A stretch of DNA of 64,000 nucleotides from Bacillota bacterium (GCA_021820965.1 JAKACZ010000012.1:22075-86074); one strand, 5' to 3'. Positions 28,291 through 37,148 are shown, counted from the stretch's first letter. The notes: generated by a model from the letters alone, not told the origin. Translations and numbers: made by a program.

Positions 28291-28328
28291 GGCTGCCGGA
28301 CTCCAGATCCGGTGGCCGCGCCTCTTTT
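28291..28328 (+). terminator. Terminator of the lactonase-transhydrogenase operon
   Basis: GGC-TG-CCGGA (28291-28300) pairs with TCCGG-TG-GCC (28308-28317), with a symmetric TG/TG mismatch. It is followed by GCGCCTCTTTT. It lies 43 bases after the stop codon. Confidence 0.6.
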
Positions 28329-28666
28329 GACAGGATGCCGGGCAGGCGCTCACCCCGAAGCCGAGACCAGCTTAGGGTTAAGGGGTGCCCGGGGCCAAGT
28401 TGTGATTGATTATTTCTTGTTTAACGGGAGACATTTTGGCTGCAGCTTTCCCTATGTCAGCCAACTAAGCCGCGACAAAGTCCATCTTCTCCGGGACCAA
28501 CTTTTGGTTCATCCAGCCCCCGGTGATCAGGCCGCACCGATCACAACCCGGGTGGTGGAGGCGGGCCCCGCTTGCGACACCCTGGTCCCAACACTTACAG
28601 CTGGCACCCCCCCTTCACACGCCCCTCTCCTAAACCGAAGTCTTCACCGGTATCGGCTCCGTCGAT
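28329..28666. other. Gap between convergent genes
   Basis: No supported gene, RNA or repeat was seen between the terminator and the end of the HD-GYP gene. The open frame spanning it on the plus strand has no ribosome binding site or domain. Confidence 0.4.
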
Positions 28667-29845
28667 TTATCGACCGCATTGACATTCCACACGACGGAAG
28701 ATCTCTTGTAACCCGGCAACACACGACGGGTCTAAAGCTTTCCCGGCCTCGTTTTCAATATCATGCATGATGGCGGAGTGAGGTGCTCCATGGACGATCG
28801 CTTGCCGAGCATACATATCTGATATCGCGAATATCCTGCCCAATAGTGAGATGCTGGTACCTGATTTCCCGTCTGGGAATCCCTGCCCATCCCATCGTTC
28901 ATGGTGGTCACGTATTCCCGCCAGAACCAGGTCCGGTAATCCCAGCCGATCAAGGAGACGCACACTCATCGCGGGGTGTTGGCTATGCATCTTCGCCATG
29001 CGTGCGTTCCCCGTCTCTGGCTCGGGCTCGGATACTGCTGAAAGACCCAAGTCGGCCAGCCTACAGACATAAGTCAACGCCGTCATTTGGTCTGGCCCAA
29101 ATCCCATGGCTTCGGCTATCCGGCGCGCGATAAATAGACGGATATCCGCAAGCTTAGAGGCTCGGGGAAGAACAAGTTCCTGCGCAAGCATACACTCCAG
29201 CAACACCGTAAATCGGCCGAGTTCCCCGATCACCGCGCCCGTGGCTGTCTTGGTGTCCATCGCTTCAGCCATCACTAGCGTGCGATTGAGTCTGCGCCAT
29301 CGGTTCCAGAGGCCACTATGGCCACATAGATTTTGGGCCTGGTCGAACAACCGCACCGCCAAGCGGCCGTCTCCAAGGTGCAGGGCCATATGCCCCAGCA
29401 CCTCCGTCAGATGGGCCATCTCCTCGGTCTCAAAGCTCATCAGCGAATCCCACATGGCGGTGAAAGCTTCATGGCTCCAATGCCGCATTTCATCACTCCG
29501 GCCTTCCAGCATTGCGGTATGCGCCAGGCCGTTAACCGCATGAATCGGATGCCCGGTTGCCACAATCAAAGCCTTTTCGAACCAATCGCGCGCTGCGTCA
29601 CGCTGACCCAGCTCCAGATAACTAATTCCGAGATTGGTGCTCAAAGCGTAGCCGTAATGAACAAAATGGTCCGGGAGCAGCACGGCCATCGCACGCTGCA
29701 GGGATTCAATCGTGGCTTCGTACAGCCCGTTGGACATCTCTAAGCCCGCCAGATTAATCAATAGGATGCCCCGCCGTTGAATGGAGAGTAAGCTACTGTT
29801 CCGCGCCAACTCGTGTGCCTCGCGAAATGCTATGTCACGGTACAT
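28667..29845 (-). CDS. TPR protein with degenerate HD-GYP domain (possibly 5'-truncated)
   Basis: A 392-residue frame. The first 200 residues are helical repeats with TPR-like spacing (NLGISYLELGQRDAARDWFEKAL). The C-terminal 180 residues are an HD-GYP-type domain: MHSQHPAMSVRLLDRLGLP, DHHERWDGQGFP (for HHExxDGxGYP) and LLGRIFAISDMY. The HD-GYP family degrades cyclic di-GMP. Here the first HDxGK metal motif is replaced by RLADLGLS, so catalysis is doubtful. No ribosome binding site precedes the ATG, and the upstream 200 bases read on in a different frame. The gene may have lost its 5' end. Confidence 0.6.
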   Translation of the reverse strand: MYRDIAFREAHELARNSSLLSIQRRGILLINLAGLEMSNGLYEATIESLQRAMAVLLPDHFVHYGYALSTNLGISYLELGQRDAARDWFEKALIVATGHPIHAVNGLAHTAMLEGRSDEMRHWSHEAFTAMWDSLMSFETEEMAHLTEVLGHMALHLGDGRLAVRLFDQAQNLCGHSGLWNRWRRLNRTLVMAEAMDTKTATGAVIGELGRFTVLLECMLAQELVLPRASKLADIRLFIARRIAEAMGFGPDQMTALTYVCRLADLGLSAVSEPEPETGNARMAKMHSQHPAMSVRLLDRLGLPDLVLAGIRDHHERWDGQGFPDGKSGTSISLLGRIFAISDMYARQAIVHGAPHSAIMHDIENEAGKALDPSCVAGLQEIFRRVECQCGR

Positions 29846-30043
29846 ATTCGGTGAAGCCGGTTTTACTGGAGAAGTTTAGTCGGTCTCCAAAGGCGCCGTG
29901 AGGAGGGCGCGATACTGCCTGTGCAAGGGATAGACCCAAATGGTTTTGATCGGCTTGGCGTGCTGATGATAGCGGTCGGTTTTCCCGCGGCCCGATCCAC
30001 CGAGCCATAATCCCAACCGACATGGTCTCCTGTTTCACCAAGT

Positions 30044-30052
30044 TGCTATAAT
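30044..30052 (+). promoter_or_regulatory. Extended -10 promoter of the glutamic peptidase gene
   Basis: TGC-TATAAT (TG at 30044-30045, hexamer 30047-30052). No good -35 is seen, as is common with extended -10 promoters. The predicted start near 30059 gives a leader of about 135 bases. Confidence 0.5.
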
Positions 30053-30194
30053 CTTTTTAGGAAGTCTCGAGCTTCCCAGCAGAGACGTCGGATACAAAAT
30101 CTTAAATTCACGGCGATTATGTCGACGTCGTAACGCTTTAGTAACATCTGTGGGTTTTTATGGAATCAGAACAGGTGTTAAAGGACGTGAGAAC

Positions 30195-31343
30195 ATGGGT
30201 GTCGTCAAAGCCGCATTTGGAGTAGCTAGCCTGGCAGTGTTGGGAATTGGCGCCTTCGACGTGGCGCATGCTATTCCCAGCGCCATCCGTGCATATCGCA
30301 CTGCGGAGTCTGGGACCATCCCACCAGTTCGCACTGTGAAATGGTCGCCAGGTAAAGTATTGCCCTCAAACCGATTGCAATCGCCCGGACCCCACTCGCA
30401 GGGTTCCAACACCTCCTCCTTCTCTCAATCCAGCGCTCCTGAGACATCGCCCGTTAGCGCCACCTCACTCAACTGGGCCGGCATGGTTCAACAGGGCGCC
30501 AGCGAAATGAGTGTTCAAGCGTCATGGACCGTACCAAGTTTCAGCGCTCCCGCAACCAATGCCAACAGCGCGGTGGCCGAGTGGATTGGTCTTGGCGGGA
30601 TGCAATCGAATGCCCTCATTCAAGTCGGCACCATCACCAGTCCCCAGTCATCCGGCCAAGCCAGAACCACCGTATTTTGGGAGAAACTGCCGAGTTCCGC
30701 GGTGCAAGTCGCAAGTGTTCCGCAGGGGGCAAAGGTTAACGCGAAAATCGAATCGTTGGGAGGAAACCAGTGGCGCCTATGGCTCCAAGTGAATGGACAA
30801 GCGCAACCGGTTATCGACCAGGTTGTTCATGTGACCCCATCGCAGGCGGCCGCAATCGCGTCTTCGGCTGACTGGATCACCGAGGCGCCTACCACCAATC
30901 ATGGCCTGGCCCCGCTGGCTCCGGTCGCCTCGACGACGATGACCAACATCAAGGCAAATGGTGTGCCGTTGGCCAAGATGAATCCTCATGCGCTGCAGTC
31001 GATCGGGCTCTATAGTCAAACAGGACAATTAATGGCGGCGCCCGCTTTTAGCACAGCCAAGGATAGTATTACCGTCAATACCGTGTACGGATCGAACCTG
31101 CCTCAAGGGACATCACCCGGCGGGGGCAGCTGGGCCATCCAAGAGCCGGGCATTGGCCAAGGATACGGTAATCCATTTGGAGGCGGGTTAGGCAATCCTT
31201 TCGGTAGTAGTGGATCTGGGGGCGAAGGCAATCCCTTCAGCGGCTGGGGATACGGGCACGGCGACGGGGGCGGTGGCGGATGGATAACCATTCAGCCGGG
31301 ATCGGGTAGTGGAGGCGGCATTACCTGGAGTATGAACTTCTAA
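30195..31343 (+). CDS. Secreted G1-family glutamic endopeptidase (eqolisin-like)
   Basis: A 382-residue exported protein. A signal peptide (VVKAAFGVASLAVLGIGA, cleavage after AHA) is followed by a Ser/Pro-rich propeptide-like stretch and a G1 peptidase domain. LNWAGMVQQGA and VQASWTVPSF contain the likely catalytic Gln. AEWIGLGGMQSNALIQVG is the next conserved strand. SADWITEAPTT carries the likely catalytic Glu. G1 peptidases use a Gln/Glu dyad and work in strong acid. The last 60 residues are Gly/Ser-rich with GNPFGG-type repeats, perhaps a surface-binding tail. The start at 30195 is chosen for the signal peptide; the ribosome binding site (AAAGGACGTGAG) is moderate. Confidence 0.85.
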   Translation: MGVVKAAFGVASLAVLGIGAFDVAHAIPSAIRAYRTAESGTIPPVRTVKWSPGKVLPSNRLQSPGPHSQGSNTSSFSQSSAPETSPVSATSLNWAGMVQQGASEMSVQASWTVPSFSAPATNANSAVAEWIGLGGMQSNALIQVGTITSPQSSGQARTTVFWEKLPSSAVQVASVPQGAKVNAKIESLGGNQWRLWLQVNGQAQPVIDQVVHVTPSQAAAIASSADWITEAPTTNHGLAPLAPVASTTMTNIKANGVPLAKMNPHALQSIGLYSQTGQLMAAPAFSTAKDSITVNTVYGSNLPQGTSPGGGSWAIQEPGIGQGYGNPFGGGLGNPFGSSGSGGEGNPFSGWGYGHGDGGGGGWITIQPGSGSGGGITWSMNF

Positions 31344-31990
31344 CACCCCAAATAGCGCATCACACCCTCCCGTTCGGTCTTGTTCCAACCCGCCGAGGGT
31401 GTTACGTAGGCGTGGTTGCGTCAAGCCCGCCTTGACAAATGCCGCCAGCAACCGTCGCACGCTTGCTCTAGCCGACACCTTGTATCCCATGATACGTTAA
31501 TGACAAACATCAATGGCGAAATGGGTGACAAGATGTCCCAGGCAGTGGTCGGTCCCAACTGTCCGCATTTTACCGCGCGGGTGTTCCCCGATGACATCCG
31601 GAGGCATGTCTGAGCTGGCCGAAGACTACCAGGAAGCATCAGTCCGCCCAGTTTCGGGAGGCCTTATGTATAACGCGCGGACCACATGGGTGTGGGGATC
31701 GGTCGGTGCCACCACTGTGTATTTGGCGCGGCCGTTGGCACAGGAGACTGAACATATCATGGATCGACCTGGGCGCGCTCGCGCTTCTCGGATGGCCTCA
31801 ACGGGTGATGTCCTGAGTTTTTGCCGAACGCACGACTCTCCTGATTCTGAAGGTCGGTGGGTACGCGCGTGCTGTGCCGCACTACTGGCCACAGACGTGG
31901 CCGCCATCGCCCCGACCGTCATGAGCTGGGGCACCAAAATTCTTGGGCGTTCGGCATTAGTGGCGCCTGCAGGGAGTTGGGCGCCGCATC
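31344..31990. other. Gene-poor stretch before lhgO
   Basis: About 650 bases with overlapping open frames on both strands but no convincing initiation site or domain. A CACCCTC/GAGGGTG inverted repeat (near 31366-31401) follows the peptidase gene and may contribute to termination, without a T-run. Confidence 0.35.
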
Positions 31991-33229
31991 ATGTCTAGCC
32001 GCGCCCCTTATGACGTGATTATTGTCGGAGCCGGAATCGTGGGATTAGCGACAGCCTGGGAGCTGGTGCAGCGTCGGCCCGACGCGCGCCTTTTGATTCT
32101 CGACAAAGAATCGCGCGTGGGAGCACACCAGACCGGTCACAATAGCGGTGTGATTCACTCCGGCCTCTACTATCGCCCTGGTTCGCTTAAAGCGACCCTG
32201 ACGCGAAGCGGCCACCGTCTCCTCACCGCGTTTTGCGAACGCGAACAAATCCCCTATGAACTCTCGGGAAAGTTAGTGGTAGCTGTCCGTCACGAAGAAC
32301 TATCACGGCTTGAACAGCTCTACCAAAATGGTCTGGTTAATCAGGTACCCGATCTGAAAATGGTATCACGAGAAGAAATGAGTGACATTGAACCGCATGT
32401 CCGCGGTCTTAAGGCAATCTATTCCCCAAAGACGGGGATCGTCGATTACAGGATGATCGCGGCCCGCCTCGCCAATCGGCTTCAAACCGCCGGGCATGAC
32501 TTGCTGCTCAACCACTCGGTTGACCGCATTCAAAGCAACGGCAGCATCCGGATTCATACTGCCGGCGGTGACACATTTGTCGGCGCTACGGCGATTGTGG
32601 CAGCCGGCATCGGGGCAGATCGGCTGGCTCAGCGTTCCGGCCTTAGGCACAAAGCTCGCATGATCCCCTTCCGGGGCGATTACCTGGTATTACGCCCGGA
32701 ACGCCGATCTCTGGTCCGCTCGCTCATCTATCCGGTGCCCGATCCGCGTCTTCCCTTTTTGGGTGTGCACTTCACTCGACGGATCCATGACGGTTCAGTC
32801 TGGATCGGACCAAACGCCGTGCTGGCGGGATCGCGTGCCGGATACCGCCGTGGCGCCCTTAACAAACGCGACTTGTGGGACACGGTGACGTTCCCCGGCT
32901 TTTGGCGCATGGCGCGGCAGCACTGGCGTTCGGCCCTGGGCGAATGGTTCCGCGATTATGCGGTCGGCGCCTACGTAGCCATGGCCCGCGAATACGTGCC
33001 GGAGCTATCGCTGAGCGATGTGATGCGCGGTCCTATGGGGATTCGCGCGCAATTAGTCGACGCTGACGGCGGACTGGTGGACGACTTTCGCATATTGCCT
33101 ACCAACGCCGCCCTCTTTGTGCTGAATGCCCCATCGCCCGCGGCCACGTCGTCGTTTGCCATCGCCCGGTACCTTGTCGAGTCGGCCGCCAATGCATTTG
33201 GATGGAAGCTTCGGGCGAAATCCGATTGA
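31991..33229 (+). CDS. lhgO: L-2-hydroxyglutarate oxidase (LhgO family)
   Basis: A 412-residue FAD-dependent oxidase of the DAO superfamily that oxidises L-2-hydroxyglutarate to 2-oxoglutarate. The dinucleotide loop VGAGIVGLATAWEL is at the N-terminus. The family block HQTGHNSGVIHSGLYYRPGS follows, and the C-terminal NAPSPAATSSFAIARYL completes the FAD site. The ATG at 31991 has only a distant GGGAG, so the initiation signal is weak. It stands alone on the strand. The 2-hydroxyglutarate link to the transhydrogenase 4 kb upstream is noteworthy, but that enzyme makes the D form in known cases. Confidence 0.87.
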   Translation: MSSRAPYDVIIVGAGIVGLATAWELVQRRPDARLLILDKESRVGAHQTGHNSGVIHSGLYYRPGSLKATLTRSGHRLLTAFCEREQIPYELSGKLVVAVRHEELSRLEQLYQNGLVNQVPDLKMVSREEMSDIEPHVRGLKAIYSPKTGIVDYRMIAARLANRLQTAGHDLLLNHSVDRIQSNGSIRIHTAGGDTFVGATAIVAAGIGADRLAQRSGLRHKARMIPFRGDYLVLRPERRSLVRSLIYPVPDPRLPFLGVHFTRRIHDGSVWIGPNAVLAGSRAGYRRGALNKRDLWDTVTFPGFWRMARQHWRSALGEWFRDYAVGAYVAMAREYVPELSLSDVMRGPMGIRAQLVDADGGLVDDFRILPTNAALFVLNAPSPAATSSFAIARYLVESAANAFGWKLRAKSD

Positions 33230-33358
33230 CAGACATCACTACACGAGGCCACACGTCCCTGGCCAACCACCACTACTCGGCTTTCACGAGGACCCTCAAC
33301 GAAAATGGTACCCCCATGGAGCGCTATGTGCTAAGGAGCGGTCAAAACTCCGACGCGC

Positions 33359-33364
33359 TATAAT
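33359..33364 (+). promoter_or_regulatory. Candidate -10 of the small membrane peptide gene
   Basis: TATAAT at 33359-33364, 37 bases before the ATG. No clear -35 is visible. Confidence 0.4.
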
Positions 33365-33400
33365 ATTGGTGAAGTCCGGTGTCAAAGGAGTGTTCTGATC

Positions 33401-33502
33401 ATGGTTGTCGTACACACTATTCTGATTCTCATCACCAGCGTCGTGAGCGGCGCTATTGTTGCAGGTCTGATGGGTCTCTTGGCTTCTGCCATCTTCAAGT
33501 AG
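33401..33502 (+). CDS. 33-residue hydrophobic membrane peptide
   Basis: A very short gene encoding one predicted membrane helix: it starts MVVVHTILILITSVVSG, continues AIVAGLMGLLASAIFK and stops at TAG 33500-33502. The evidence for translation is a strong ribosome binding site (AAAGGAGTG) 7-8 bases before the ATG and a TATAAT 37 bases upstream. Helical Gly/Ala/Ser faces suggest self-association. It could be a small regulatory membrane peptide or a hydrophobic toxin of a type I system. Neither is shown by the sequence. No homologue was recognised from memory. Confidence 0.6.
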   Translation: MVVVHTILILITSVVSGAIVAGLMGLLASAIFK

Positions 33503-33591
33503 GGGCACAATTGCTGCGTCGATGGCCACTACGGGAGGCCACCTGGTCGCGACAGTTTGTCCTGCGAAACATGACCCTGACGAGCTGGCCT

Positions 33592-33829
33592 CTAGCAGGA
33601 GTTTCCGAGTTAGTGAGTGCCAAACGTCTGAAACCCCAATAGAATCACGGTTTTGGGCATTTCGCACGTATTATACAACTTGGGGGCGTTGTTGGCGGCA
33701 TCGGTCGACCCGGTGAAGACGTGACGAGGGCCTCAAACTACCGTCTCATGCGGGATTCGGGGATTTCACCAATAACGGCTGGAACTCAAAGTTGGTCAAC
33801 TGGTCATCATATGAGGAAACTCCTGCTAG
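33592..33829. mobile_element. 238-bp element with perfect 15-bp terminal inverted repeats
   Basis: CTAGCAGGAGTTTCC (33592-33606) and its exact complement GGAAACTCCTGCTAG (33815-33829) bound the segment. The left end extends inward as GAGTTAGTGAGTGCCA, and a similar end occurs alone at 7999-8025. The element is too short for a transposase and has the form of a MITE or deletion derivative of an insertion sequence. The parent family is not identified. Confidence 0.6.
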
Positions 33830-33869
33830 GGTAAGCGTCCGACCGACACCCGATAGTCCCAGGTAAGAT

Positions 33870-34060
33870 CGCCCGGAGCAGGCTGCGGTATGGCCGCTCC
33901 GGGCGGGGGCTGTGCGGAGCGCTTTATGGCTCCACCGGGGCGCCCCTCCAGATGGTTTTGCCGGGACTCTCGTTCTGCACAGAACGGACTGCTGCTCCGG
34001 GGACGAACGGTCGTCCCTCCCTTTCGGGAGTGAACGGCCGCAAGGGGATCGCGAAACATT
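33870..34060. other. Cluster of perfect hairpins (structured RNA or decayed tnpB end)
   Basis: Within about 190 bases: GCCCGGAGC/GCTCCGGGC, GGAGC/GCTCC, CGTTCTG-CA-CAGAACG, GGGACGA-ACGG-TCGTCCC and CTCCC-TTTC-GGGAG. Such a density is unusual for spacer DNA. The plus-strand frame through it encodes SSLPFGSERPQGDRETFRG, which loosely resembles TnpB C-termini. A decayed IS605-type tnpB 3' end with its overlapping guide RNA is one explanation. An unknown non-coding RNA is another. Confidence 0.35.
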
Positions 34061-34132
34061 CCGTGGCGTTAGTCTCGAAGCGCCCATGAAAAACAAGTCC
34101 CCACCCCGGGCCGAAGGCTCAGAGGGGATGGT

Positions 34133-35092
34133 TCACGAGTACAGGTCGGTGCTCAAGTACTTTAGCCCCGAGTCATTCACCAAAAGAACTATAGTCGAGC
34201 CTGTCTCGACGTTCCGCAGCAGTTGGAGAGCTCCGGCGATGTTGGCTCCGCTGGAGAACCCGGCAAAAATCCCTTCCCGTCGGGCTAAGGCCCGTGCTGC
34301 CGCGATGGCGTCGGCATCCGATACCTGAATATAACCATCGACCAAGTCTTTCTGGAGTAAAGGCAGATCCATGGAATAGCCGCCGCCCTGAATTTTATGA
34401 TTGGCGTTGGTGACTGGCTTTCCCGCCAAATATGGGGCCGATGCGGGTTCCACCACATAACAGCGGATGTTTGCATTGCGGTCTTTAAACGCCCGGGCGC
34501 AACCGGTAAACGTTCCCCCGCTTCCCACAAAATCAACAAATGCGTCGAATTGTCCCTCTGTGTCTTGCCAAATTTCCAGGGCCGTCCCCTCTTGGTGCGC
34601 ATCGACGTTTTGGGAGCGGCGGAATTGATCGGCCCGAAAAGCGTTGCGTTCGCGCACAATAGCTTGCGTGACTTGCTCGACGAGCTGCAAATCCTCTCCG
34701 GAAACTTGGCCGGGGATGGAGCCCGGAGCTTGATCGACCAGTACCACCTCGGCGCCCAGCGCCTGCATCATTCTGGCACGCTCGATGGAATTTCCTTTGG
34801 ACATCACGGCCACGAATGGATATCCCTTGACGGCCGAAACCATAGCCAGTCCGGTGCCCATGTTGCCGCTGGTCAACTCCACGACGGTTTGCCCTCTAGA
34901 CAAGGATCCCGAGGCCTCGGCCTGCTCGATAATCCGCAAGGCCGCACGATCCTTCTTGCTAAAGCCTGGATTAAGATACTCAAGTTTCGCCAGAATCTTT
35001 CCCCCGAGTCCCTGGCTGAGGCGCGAAAGTTCTACCATGGGGGTATGGCCAATCGCCTCATGTATTCCGGCCAGAATTGCCATCTGATCCAT
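34133..35092 (-). CDS. PLP-dependent cysteine synthase family protein
   Basis: A 319-residue beta-family PLP enzyme that forms cysteine from O-acetyl- or O-phosphoserine and sulfide. The Schiff-base Lys lies in FSKKDRAAL (the second Lys). TSGNMGTG is the substrate loop (usually TSGNTG), and VGSGGTFTG binds the phosphate. DSGLKYLST is the C-terminal signature. The start is uncertain among GTG 35095, ATG 35092 and ATG 35083; AAGGACG lies just upstream. The TSGNMG variant and the modest start signal leave the exact amino-acid substrate open (cystathionine beta-synthase-like use is possible). Confidence 0.82.
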   Translation of the reverse strand: MDQMAILAGIHEAIGHTPMVELSRLSQGLGGKILAKLEYLNPGFSKKDRAALRIIEQAEASGSLSRGQTVVELTSGNMGTGLAMVSAVKGYPFVAVMSKGNSIERARMMQALGAEVVLVDQAPGSIPGQVSGEDLQLVEQVTQAIVRERNAFRADQFRRSQNVDAHQEGTALEIWQDTEGQFDAFVDFVGSGGTFTGCARAFKDRNANIRCYVVEPASAPYLAGKPVTNANHKIQGGGYSMDLPLLQKDLVDGYIQVSDADAIAAARALARREGIFAGFSSGANIAGALQLLRNVETGSTIVLLVNDSGLKYLSTDLYS

Positions 35093-35390
35093 CACGTCCT
35101 TGATCGAAATTTCCCTGACGAAGTGTTGTCTGATGAACTCCGATTTCCCCTAGTCGCAAAAGCGCGGCCAGGCCCTCGCCTGTCCGCAAGATTGGGTAGC
35201 TCTATGGGACCATAAATCCATTTCACCTCTGAGTACCATACTCTTCGGAAAGGCAGAAATCAATCCGAGGCAGTACGATGGAGCATCCGTTTGGCGGTAC
35301 GACCAAAGTCGTATCCAGCCTACGCCCCGAGCCCGATTGCTCGTGTGCCGTTTCTCGGTAAGCTAGCCTCAGCAATGAATCGGGGAGGTC

Positions 35391-36110
35391 ATGACAATCG
35401 ACGCTTGGATTGTAACCGGCGCCACTCGCGGTCTAGGCCGCGCGCTAGCCAAACAGCTCTTGGACTCGGGTGCGGCCGTCGCATTTTGTGCACGCCACGC
35501 AGATACGGTGAAAATCGCCGCAGCCGACCTTTCATCCCACGGATCAGTCATCGGCATGGCCGGGTCGGTGGCCGACGCCGCCTTCGTCAGGCGGTTAGTC
35601 GAGCGGGCATCCACGTTAGGGAGTCTTCGCGGTGTCGTGCTAAACGCTGCCGTACTGCCCCACCCACCATTAAGCGCGGTTCACACCCTCGACCCAAGCG
35701 ACCTTCGACGGGTGCTTGATGTCAATCTATTGGGTGCGCTGAATGTGCTTCAGGCTACCCACCCCTATCTCGGCGCCCATCCCAGTCCACGGATACTGGC
35801 CGTAACCAGTGATGCATCTTGGGCAGCATACCCGGGATGGGCTGGATACGGTATTTCCAAGGCGGCTCTGGAACTATTGGTGCTAACCTACGCTAAGGAA
35901 AACCCCGCAATCTTGACCTTTGTTGCGGATCCGGGAGATATGGACACGGCTCTTCACCGGGAGGCGCTTCCCACCGACGCGACCAATCTACGCAACCCGG
36001 ACGACGTGGCCACAGGGCTGATGAGACTACTCACCAGTCCCGTCGCACAGAGCGGTCGCTGGCTGATTGAGCAGGGCACCGAAAACTACGAGCCACGGGA
36101 GATGAGTTGA
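35391..36110 (+). CDS. Short-chain dehydrogenase/reductase
   Basis: A 239-residue classical SDR with the nucleotide loop TGATRGLGRAL, the NAA motif in VVLNAAVLPHPP, a Ser in VTSDASW and the catalytic YGISK. An NAD(P)-dependent oxidoreductase; the substrate is unknown. The ATG at 35391 follows GGGGAGGT. Its TGA stop (36108-36110) directly abuts the ATG of the QueA-like gene, so the two are translationally coupled and probably act in one pathway. Confidence 0.85.
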   Translation: MTIDAWIVTGATRGLGRALAKQLLDSGAAVAFCARHADTVKIAAADLSSHGSVIGMAGSVADAAFVRRLVERASTLGSLRGVVLNAAVLPHPPLSAVHTLDPSDLRRVLDVNLLGALNVLQATHPYLGAHPSPRILAVTSDASWAAYPGWAGYGISKAALELLVLTYAKENPAILTFVADPGDMDTALHREALPTDATNLRNPDDVATGLMRLLTSPVAQSGRWLIEQGTENYEPREMS

Positions 36111-37148
36111 ATGCCTCTATACTCCACCAACCTGGGTATCGCGGTTAATCCTGCGGCGTGCCCGCCGGAAGTTTCGGGCTCCGGCCGCGATGATGTCCGC
36201 CTCTTGGCCATCGACCGGTTCACGGGCCGGCAACAACACCACCACTTTCGCGCCATTGCCGAGATGTTCCGCCCTGGCGACGTTTTGGTGGTCAATAACT
36301 CAGCCGCCATTCCGGCGGCGCTCGCGTGCCAGGTGGATGGCGCCGACCATGTAATTCATTTGGCTGCCAGACTCAATGCGCACCGGGTTATTGTTGAGCT
36401 TCGCCAAAAGGGCGGCTTGCCGGATTGGTCGGCCTTGCGTCCCGGCACCACTATTTCGCTGCTTAACGAGCCAGGCCATGTCATCAGCCGGGGTAGCATC
36501 ATCCGCCGCTTTCATCCAAGAAGCCGTTTTTGGGTGCTCGAAACCGACCAAGACTGGTACGCATGCGCCAACCTGCTGGGCCGTCCCATCCGCTATCACT
36601 ACGTCGATCGGCCGTACTCCATGGAGGCATACAAGACCATCTTCGGTCGTATTCCCGGCTCATCGGAAATGCCTTCCGCATCCCGACCCTTTACCCAGTC
36701 CATCGTGGAGACTCTTCAACGACGCGGAGTTATTTTGACTGAGCTGACACTGCATACCACCGTCTCCAGTCATGAGATCGAAGACGGGGACGTTGACCCG
36801 CCGTTAGTGCCGGAATGGTTTAACATCCCCGCCGCTGCCCAAAGGACGGTGCTGAAAGCCAATCATGAGGGCCGTGCCGTCATTGCGCTGGGCACCACAG
36901 TGGTGCGGGCACTAGAAACCTGGGCTTGGATGGGCAAGACCCATGGATGGACGACCCACCTGGTCACGCCTGATCGTCCCCCCAATCTAGTATCCGGTCT
37001 GGTGACGGGACTTCACGACAACTTTACAAGCCATCTGTGGCTCCTGTATGCGTTTTTGTCCCCAGAGCATCTGAAGACGAGCTACGACGATGCCAGAAGG
37101 CAGGGATACCATTGGCACGAGTTTGGCGACTTGTCGCTGATCCGCTGA
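36111..37148 (+). CDS. QueA-like S-adenosylmethionine:tRNA ribosyltransferase-isomerase family protein (diverged)
   Basis: A 345-residue member of the QueA family. QueA transfers and isomerises the ribosyl part of SAM onto preQ1-tRNA to make epoxyqueuosine. The family order is visible: DDVRLLAIDR, RPGDVLVVNNSAAIPAAL (for LVFNNTRV-PARL), YSMEAYKTIFGRIPGSSEMPSA (for YQTVYA...GSVAAPTA), LTELTLHTTV and ALGTTVVRALE. Several motifs differ from classical QueA (PSASRPF in place of PTAGLHF). A function other than queuosine synthesis is therefore possible. No tgt or queG lies nearby. Coupled to the SDR. Confidence 0.72.
   Translation: MPLYSTNLGIAVNPAACPPEVSGSGRDDVRLLAIDRFTGRQQHHHFRAIAEMFRPGDVLVVNNSAAIPAALACQVDGADHVIHLAARLNAHRVIVELRQKGGLPDWSALRPGTTISLLNEPGHVISRGSIIRRFHPRSRFWVLETDQDWYACANLLGRPIRYHYVDRPYSMEAYKTIFGRIPGSSEMPSASRPFTQSIVETLQRRGVILTELTLHTTVSSHEIEDGDVDPPLVPEWFNIPAAAQRTVLKANHEGRAVIALGTTVVRALETWAWMGKTHGWTTHLVTPDRPPNLVSGLVTGLHDNFTSHLWLLYAFLSPEHLKTSYDDARRQGYHWHEFGDLSLIR

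Noticed and set aside
31513..31998. A 161-codon plus-strand frame before lhgO
   Set aside because: No ribosome binding site, composition unlike a protein, and an equally long frame on the opposite strand.
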